Below the pieces are notes generated by a model. The model ran no database searches. It saw only the letters and a list, made by a program, of their open reading frames with translations, and was not told the origin of the DNA. The translations under genes were made by a program, and so were the position numbers. From NCBI GenBank assembly GCA_041650055.1, contig JBAZLV010000016.1, forward strand, positions 1 through 45,220: a stretch of 45,220 bases of DNA, given 5' to 3'. Below, piece by piece: positions 40,982-45,220 of the stretch. Origin of the DNA: JBAZLV01 sp041650055. Lineage in GTDB: Bacteria; Nitrospirota; UBA9217. Each line of letters opens with the position of its first letter. Within the stretch, counting starts at the first letter, position 1.

Positions 40982-41010
40982 TTGACAAAAATTTGAGTAA
41001 TCGATAGTAT
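40982..41010 (+). promoter_or_regulatory. Promoter of cysS
   Basis: TTGACA (40982-40987, perfect), a 17-base spacer and TAGTAT (41005-41010) predict a start near 41017, about 84 bases before ATG 41101. The remaining divergent gap back to hemE (40821-40980) is AT-rich with no further strong element. Confidence 0.65.
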
Positions 41011-41100
41011 TTCAACGCTCTCTTCTCCACTTCACAATCTTTCCGGTATACTTAATTACAGGAATTCATTACATCTTTCTTCAAGAGGAATGCTTACAGT

Positions 41101-42576
41101 ATGATAAAGATTTTTAATACATTGACTGGTAAAAAAGAGGAGTTTGTCCCGATAAACCCTGGCGAGGTTGCGATGTATGCGTGCGGCGTGACGGCGTATG
41201 ATTATTCCCATCTTGGTCATGCACGCGGGGCTGTTGCTTTCGATCTTATCCGGCGTTACTTTAAACGAAAAGGCTTTATTGTAACGTATGTTCGAAATTT
41301 TACGGATGTGGACGATAAAATCATCAAGCGGGCTCAGGAGGAAGGAATTTCCGCTAATGATGTTGCCCGAAAATATATCTGCGCATATCAGGAAGATATG
41401 GACCGGCTCGGAGTGGCGAGAGCTGATATCGAACCGAAAGCAACCGAACACATTCACGAAATGATCGAAATCATTAAGCGTCTGATCGAAAAAGGGCATG
41501 CATATACGATTGACGGCGATGTATATTTCCGTGTATCGAGTTTTGCCGGATATGGAAAACTCTCGAAGAGAAATCTTGACGATCTGAAAGCTGGTGCTCG
41601 GGTAGAGATTGATGAGCGGAAGGCTGATCCACTGGATTTTGCTCTCTGGAAAAGTTCAAAACCCGGAGAACCTGCCTGGGACAGCCCTTGGGGGCTGGGA
41701 AGGCCGGGCTGGCATATTGAATGCTCTGCCATGAGTTTCAAGCATCTGGGACAGACGCTTGATATTCATGCAGGAGGCAAGGACCTCATTTTTCCACATC
41801 ATGAAAATGAAATTGCTCAGAGCGAAGCGTATACCGGAAAACCGTTTGTACACTACTGGGTTCATAATGGATTTGTGAATACCAATCAGGAGAAGATGTC
41901 AAAATCGCTCGGCAATTTTTTCACGATTCGCGAAATTCTTGACCAGTTTGACGCAGAAGTAGTCCGAATGTTTCTTCTTTCGACCCATTACCGAAGCCCG
42001 ATCGATTTTTCTGATGCGAATTTAAAAGATGCACGCGCAGGGCTTGATCGGTTTTATACCATGAAAGAAGCGCTTGTAAAAATTTTGAATGAAAAGTCTG
42101 CGCCCGAAGGAAAAGCAGAGGACGTTATTGAAGCAGGTGATCGGCCGCTTTTAGACAAGATCAAGAACCTGCCCCCGGCTTTTGAAGAAGCAATGGACGA
42201 TGATTTCAATACCGCATACGCCATTGGGCTGGTGTACGATCTGGTCCGTGATGTGAACAAATTTCTTGCGGAGATCCAGCAAAAGCGCGATGATGCCGCC
42301 TATTTTATATTGACCGCTGCGGCTGATGCTTTTATGAATGTTGGGGCTACCCTCGGATTATTTACGCGGCATCCGGAAGAGTGGTTTGCGGAAAGCAGGC
42401 TTGCAGACAGTAAAGTTACCTTGCCCATGGAAGAGATAGAGCGGCTTATTCATCAGCGGAATGAGGCACGGTCGAATAAAAACTGGGCAGAGGCTGACCG
42501 TATTCGAAAAATTCTTGATGATGGGGGAGTAACACTCTTCGATCGTGCAGATGGCACTGTATGGAAACCAAAATGA
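41101..42576 (+). CDS. cysS: Cysteinyl-tRNA synthetase
   Basis: 491 residues. Class I synthetase. The zinc-site Cys28 and the HIGH motif lie in MYACGVTAYDYSHLGHARGAVAFD, WHIECSAMS and FPHHENEIAQSEA are the other conserved zinc/Cys-binding blocks, and KMSKSLGNF (about 269-277) is the second ATP motif. The C-terminal helical part ends IHQRNEARSNKNWAEADRIRKILDDGGV, as in bacterial CysRS. AGAGGA lies 11 bases before ATG 41101, a rather long spacing; a 4-codon ORF starting at 41090 ends within the start codon (ATGA). rlmB follows after 73 bases. Confidence 0.97.
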   Translation: MIKIFNTLTGKKEEFVPINPGEVAMYACGVTAYDYSHLGHARGAVAFDLIRRYFKRKGFIVTYVRNFTDVDDKIIKRAQEEGISANDVARKYICAYQEDMDRLGVARADIEPKATEHIHEMIEIIKRLIEKGHAYTIDGDVYFRVSSFAGYGKLSKRNLDDLKAGARVEIDERKADPLDFALWKSSKPGEPAWDSPWGLGRPGWHIECSAMSFKHLGQTLDIHAGGKDLIFPHHENEIAQSEAYTGKPFVHYWVHNGFVNTNQEKMSKSLGNFFTIREILDQFDAEVVRMFLLSTHYRSPIDFSDANLKDARAGLDRFYTMKEALVKILNEKSAPEGKAEDVIEAGDRPLLDKIKNLPPAFEEAMDDDFNTAYAIGLVYDLVRDVNKFLAEIQQKRDDAAYFILTAAADAFMNVGATLGLFTRHPEEWFAESRLADSKVTLPMEEIERLIHQRNEARSNKNWAEADRIRKILDDGGVTLFDRADGTVWKPK

Positions 42577-42649
42577 TTGTCTCATTCGTTTCAAGTGATC
42601 TCAGTTTTTCAAATCGTACGTATGGCTATTCTGGATAAAAAGTCTGCTC

Positions 42650-43390
42650 ATGTCCAACAATAAAATTTTCGGCATCAATCCGGTAACAGAGGCACTCAAG
42701 GCACGAAGGCCGTTGCAACGGCTTTTCATCGCAGAACAGCGAAAGTCCGAACGCGATATCCAGGCAATTCTCCGGCTTGCTCGTGAACAGGATATTGAAA
42801 TCAGATTTGTATCGCGAGATTTCCTTACGCATGATCTGCCGAATGCAGTCCATCAAGGGGTTGTTGCAGTCACCTCACCTACTTCCTATAAAAGTCTTGA
42901 TGATATCATGAGGATTCCTCAAGAAAGAAACGAGCCCGCCCTCTTTCTTCTTCTTGACGGGGTCGAAGACCCACGTAATCTTGGTGCTGTCCTCAGAACA
43001 GCCGAAGCGTCCGGGGTTCATGGGATTATTATTCCTGAACGGCGCGCAGCATCCTTGAACGAAACTGTTGCTAAAACTGCGGCAGGAGCGCTTGAATATG
43101 TCCCGGTGGTAAGGGTTACAAATTTTGTAAATACAATCGAAGAGCTCAAAAAAAATGGTATATGGATAGCAGGGGCTGAGGCAGGGGCTGGAATGTCTTA
43201 CTGGAATGCGGATTTTTCCTCTCCGACGGCTCTGGTTCTCGGGGGCGAAGGAAAAGGAATCCGGAGACTGGTAAAGGATCATTGCGATTATCTGATATCC
43301 CTTCCACTCCGGGGAAACATCAATTCTTTGAATGTGTCCGTTGCAGCAGGAGTTCTGCTTTATGAAGTCTTGCGGCAACGGACCTCTTAA
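42650..43390 (+). CDS. rlmB: 23S rRNA (guanosine-2'-O-)-methyltransferase, RlmB/TrmH family
   Basis: 246 residues. The N-terminal substrate-binding domain (NKIFGINPVTEALKARRPLQRLFIAE) is followed by the SPOUT knotted methyltransferase: LDGVEDPRNLGAVLRTAEASGVHGIIIPERRAASLN (motif 1, with the catalytic Arg in NLGAVLRTA), LVLGGEGKGI (motif 2) and LPLRGNINSLNVSVAAGVLLYE (motif 3). RlmB methylates G2251 of 23S rRNA in E. coli; the exact target here is inferred. It is next to cysS, as in many bacteria. A strong promoter for the tRNA-tuf operon begins 28 bases after its stop. Confidence 0.93.
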   Translation: MSNNKIFGINPVTEALKARRPLQRLFIAEQRKSERDIQAILRLAREQDIEIRFVSRDFLTHDLPNAVHQGVVAVTSPTSYKSLDDIMRIPQERNEPALFLLLDGVEDPRNLGAVLRTAEASGVHGIIIPERRAASLNETVAKTAAGALEYVPVVRVTNFVNTIEELKKNGIWIAGAEAGAGMSYWNADFSSPTALVLGGEGKGIRRLVKDHCDYLISLPLRGNINSLNVSVAAGVLLYEVLRQRTS

Positions 43391-43418
43391 GTATTCTGAT
43401 AAAGTACAATCTTTTTAC

Positions 43419-43448
43419 TTGACAAAATTTGTTCCATTCTCTTATAAT
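43419..43448 (+). promoter_or_regulatory. Strong promoter of the tRNA-tuf operon
   Basis: TTGACA (43419-43424) and TATAAT (43443-43448) are both perfect, separated by 18 bases. The predicted start is near 43455, about 88 bases before the first tRNA. It is the closest match to the sigma70 consensus in the window, as expected for a stable RNA/EF-Tu operon. Confidence 0.9.
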
Positions 43449-43542
43449 AACAGTTCTTTAACGTGGAGTCATTAGCTTGTCACCTTCTAATACCGTTTTT
43501 CCCCAGAGTAAACAAGGGAGTGAGGGCTTCGAAAGATATCCT

Positions 43543-43618
43543 GCCACCGTAACTCAGTTGGTAGAGTAGCTGATTTGTAATCAGCCTGTCGGGGGTTCGA
43601 GTCCCTTCGGTGGCTCCA
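43543..43618 (+). tRNA. tRNA-Thr (anticodon TGT)
   Basis: The acceptor stem GCCACCG pairs with CGGTGGC and CCA is encoded. The anticodon stem GCTGA/TCAGC encloses loop TTTGTAA, giving anticodon TGT (reads ACA). The T-arm has GGTTCGAGTCC. First of four tRNAs upstream of tuf. Confidence 0.97.
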
Positions 43619-43671
43619 ATTTATTTGTTTATTCAGTGTTTTCATATTGTTTCTGTCAGTTGTTGCAACTT

Positions 43672-43757
43672 GGGGAGGTGCCCGAGAGGCCAAAGGGAAC
43701 AGACTGTAAATCTGTCGGCGTCAGCCTACGGAGGTTCGAAACCTCCCCTCCCCACCA
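43672..43757 (+). tRNA. tRNA-Tyr (anticodon GTA)
   Basis: 86 bases with a long variable arm, as in bacterial class II tRNA-Tyr. The acceptor GGGGAGG pairs with CCTCCCC and CCA is encoded. The anticodon stem ACAGA/TCTGT holds loop CTGTAAA, anticodon GTA. T-stem GGAGG/CCTCC. Confidence 0.97.
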
Positions 43758-43800
43758 GTTCTCTGGTTTTTCCGGCTACCCGGAATTGTACATAACTTAT

Positions 43801-43877
43801 GCGGGAATAGCTCAGCTGGCTAGAGCGCAAGCCTTCCAAGCTTGGGGTCGCGGGTTCGAATCCCGTTTCCCGCTCCA
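43801..43877 (+). tRNA. tRNA-Gly (anticodon TCC)
   Basis: The acceptor GCGGGAA pairs with TTCCCGC and CCA is encoded. The anticodon stem CAAGC/GCTTG holds loop CTTCCAA, anticodon TCC (reads GGA). The D-arm GCTCAGCTGGCTAGAGC and T-arm GGGTTCGAATCCC are standard. Confidence 0.97.
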
Positions 43878-43879
43878 TT

Positions 43880-43904
43880 AACCGTTCAAACGGTTTGAAC
43901 CGTT
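43880..43904. repeat. Alternating inverted AACCGTT repeats between tRNA-Gly and tRNA-Thr
   Basis: AACCGTT (43880-43886), AACGGTT (43889-43895) and AACCGTT (43898-43904) alternate, so the middle copy can pair with either neighbour to give two exclusive small hairpins in the spacer RNA. Confidence 0.6.
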
Positions 43905-43919
43905 TAAGCCGTTAAGATC

Positions 43920-43995
43920 GCCCATGTAGCTCAGTTGGTAGAGCACATCCTTGGTAAGGATGAGGTCAGCGGTTCAATCCCGCTCATGGGCTCCA
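43920..43995 (+). tRNA. tRNA-Thr (anticodon GGT)
   Basis: The acceptor GCCCATG pairs with CATGGGC and CCA is encoded. The anticodon stem CATCC/GGATG holds loop TTGGTAA, anticodon GGT (reads ACC/ACT). It lies 53 bases before tuf. Confidence 0.97.
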
Positions 43996-44048
43996 GTGTG
44001 TGCAGATAACTTCAAAAAGTTTTATTTTCCATCCGACAGGAGGGTGAC

Positions 44049-45220
44049 ATGGCAAAGGCAAAATTTGAGAGGACGAAACCTCATGTAAACGTAGGAACGA
44101 TAGGGCACGTCGATCACGGCAAGACGACCTTGACCGCAGCCATTACGAAGGTATTGGCATTAAAGAACATGGCGAGCTTTGTATCGTACGACAACATTGA
44201 CAAAGCGCCGGAAGAACGAGAGCGCGGTATTACCATCGCAACGGCCCACGTTGAATATCAGACCGACAAGCGGCATTATGCGCATGTCGACTGCCCGGGC
44301 CATGCCGATTACGTTAAGAACATGATCACCGGAGCAGCCCAGATGGACGGAGCCATCCTCGTGGTATCAGCCGCAGACGGCCCGATGCCTCAGACCCGAG
44401 AGCATATTCTTCTTGCCCGCCAGGTTGGTGTGCCGTACATCGTTGTGTACATGAACAAAGTAGACATGGTTGACGATCCCGAACTGATCGAACTGGTCGA
44501 GCTCGAGATCAGAGAGCTTCTCTCCAAGTATCAGTTCCCAGGAGACAAGACCCCGATCATCAAGGGGAGCGCATTAAAAGCCCTTCAGAGCGAGAGCAAA
44601 GATGTCAACGCTGCTGAATACAAGAGCATCTTCGAACTCATGGATGCCATTGACAGTTATGTCCCCCAGCCGAAACGTGACGTTGACAAGCCCTATCTCA
44701 TGCCGCTTGAAGACGTCTTCTCGATTGCCGGTCGAGGCACGGTGGTAACCGGAAGGATCGAGCGCGGAATTGTCAAAGTTGGTGATGAAATCGAGATTGT
44801 GGGCATCAAGCCGACTCAGAAGACCGTAGTTACCGGTGTAGAAATGTTCCGGAAGCTGTTAGACCAGGGAGAAGCCGGAGACAATGTTGGTGTACTTCTT
44901 CGTGGCATCAAGAAAGAAGAAGTTGAGCGCGGGATGGTGCTTGCCAAACCAGGAAGCATCACGCCGCATACCAAGTTCAAAGCAGAAGCGTATGTCTTGA
45001 CCAAAGAAGAAGGCGGACGGCACACTCCGTTCTTCAAAGGCTACCGGCCGCAGTTTTATTTTAGAACGACGGATGTGACGGGTGTGGTAACGCTTCCGGA
45101 TGGCGTAGAGATGGTGATGCCAGGGGACAACATGAGCTGCTCGGTAGAACTGATCACCCCGATAGCTATGGACAAAGAACTTCGGTTCGCCATTCGTGAA
45201 GGCGGCCGGACCGTCGGAGC
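44049..45220 (+). CDS. tuf: Elongation factor Tu (3' end cut by the window)
   Basis: About 390 codons are present from ATG 44049 (AGGGTG immediately upstream) and the frame is still open at the right edge, probably only a few residues from the end. The GTPase motifs are intact: P-loop GHVDHGKTT (about 19-27), the switch I segment EERERGITIATAHVEY, DCPGHADYVKNM, and NKVD for the base. Domains II and III follow (VVTGRIERGIVKVGDEIEIV; HTPFFKGYRPQFYFRTTDVTG). It delivers aminoacyl-tRNA to the ribosome. It is co-transcribed with the Thr-Tyr-Gly-Thr tRNAs, the same order as E. coli thrU-tyrU-glyT-thrT-tufB. Confidence 0.98.
   Translation, partial: MAKAKFERTKPHVNVGTIGHVDHGKTTLTAAITKVLALKNMASFVSYDNIDKAPEERERGITIATAHVEYQTDKRHYAHVDCPGHADYVKNMITGAAQMDGAILVVSAADGPMPQTREHILLARQVGVPYIVVYMNKVDMVDDPELIELVELEIRELLSKYQFPGDKTPIIKGSALKALQSESKDVNAAEYKSIFELMDAIDSYVPQPKRDVDKPYLMPLEDVFSIAGRGTVVTGRIERGIVKVGDEIEIVGIKPTQKTVVTGVEMFRKLLDQGEAGDNVGVLLRGIKKEEVERGMVLAKPGSITPHTKFKAEAYVLTKEEGGRHTPFFKGYRPQFYFRTTDVTGVVTLPDGVEMVMPGDNMSCSVELITPIAMDKELRFAIREGGRTVG

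Noticed and set aside
41017..41100. T-box leader for cysS
   Set aside because: The leader is only ~84 bases and lacks the T-box sequence and a terminator.
1..45220. CRISPR arrays, insertion sequences, integrases or phage genes
   Set aside because: No regularly spaced repeats, transposase or integrase motifs seen on either strand.

Overview
The window looks like a chromosome segment of a free-living Gram-negative bacterium: it has an outer-membrane secretin, lipoproteins with lipoboxes and type IV pilus assembly genes. Base composition looks moderate and uniform. The mix of long-form HisG, archaeal-type AroA'/AroB' shikimate-entry enzymes, PaaK-type ligase plus ACT protein, and the intergenic repeat families would fit Nitrospirota or a deltaproteobacterial-type lineage. 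That placement is inference and was not tested.

Layout. (1) 1-5954, plus: histidine operon hisD(end)-hisG-hisC-hisB-hisH-hisA-hisF, interrupted between hisG and hisC by an insulated type IV pilin gene with its own terminator. (2) 5973-7066, minus: adk and an orphan CheY-like receiver. (3) 7155-19146, minus: a long unit that starts at a sigma70-type promoter, passes through a candidate c-di-GMP-I-like riboswitch and a strong intrinsic terminator, then encodes two lipoproteins, a TolB-like propeller protein, a TPR protein and a complete oligopeptide ABC importer (oppABCDF order). (4) 19215-20206, plus: a bile acid:Na+ symporter-family protein on an apparently leaderless mRNA. (5) 20237-30515, plus: an MSHA-like type IV pilus locus. 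It holds a structured leader, pilC, a major pilin behind a sigma54-type promoter, three minor pilins, a 680-residue GspK/PilX-like minor pilin carrying an eight-fold W-x-G-x-x-W repeat domain, a MerR-like regulator, and pilMNOPQ. No pilB, pilT or pilD is present. (6) 30540-33955, minus: paaK, ACT-domain protein and hemG. (7) 34021-38694, plus: sodium:solute symporter, AroA'/AroB' pair, O-methyltransferase. (8) 38805-40820, minus: hemE-hemH. (9) 40982-45220, plus: cysS, rlmB, and the tRNA-Thr/Tyr/Gly/Thr-tuf operon, with tuf cut by the window end.

The most interesting part is the meeting of regions 3 and 5. A surface-pilus locus with a probable tip adhesin lies next to a divergent envelope/peptide-import operon whose leader looks like a c-di-GMP-sensing attenuator. 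Together they could form a surface-attachment and nutrient-uptake unit. Several operon-internal gaps also carry dispersed inverted-repeat elements.
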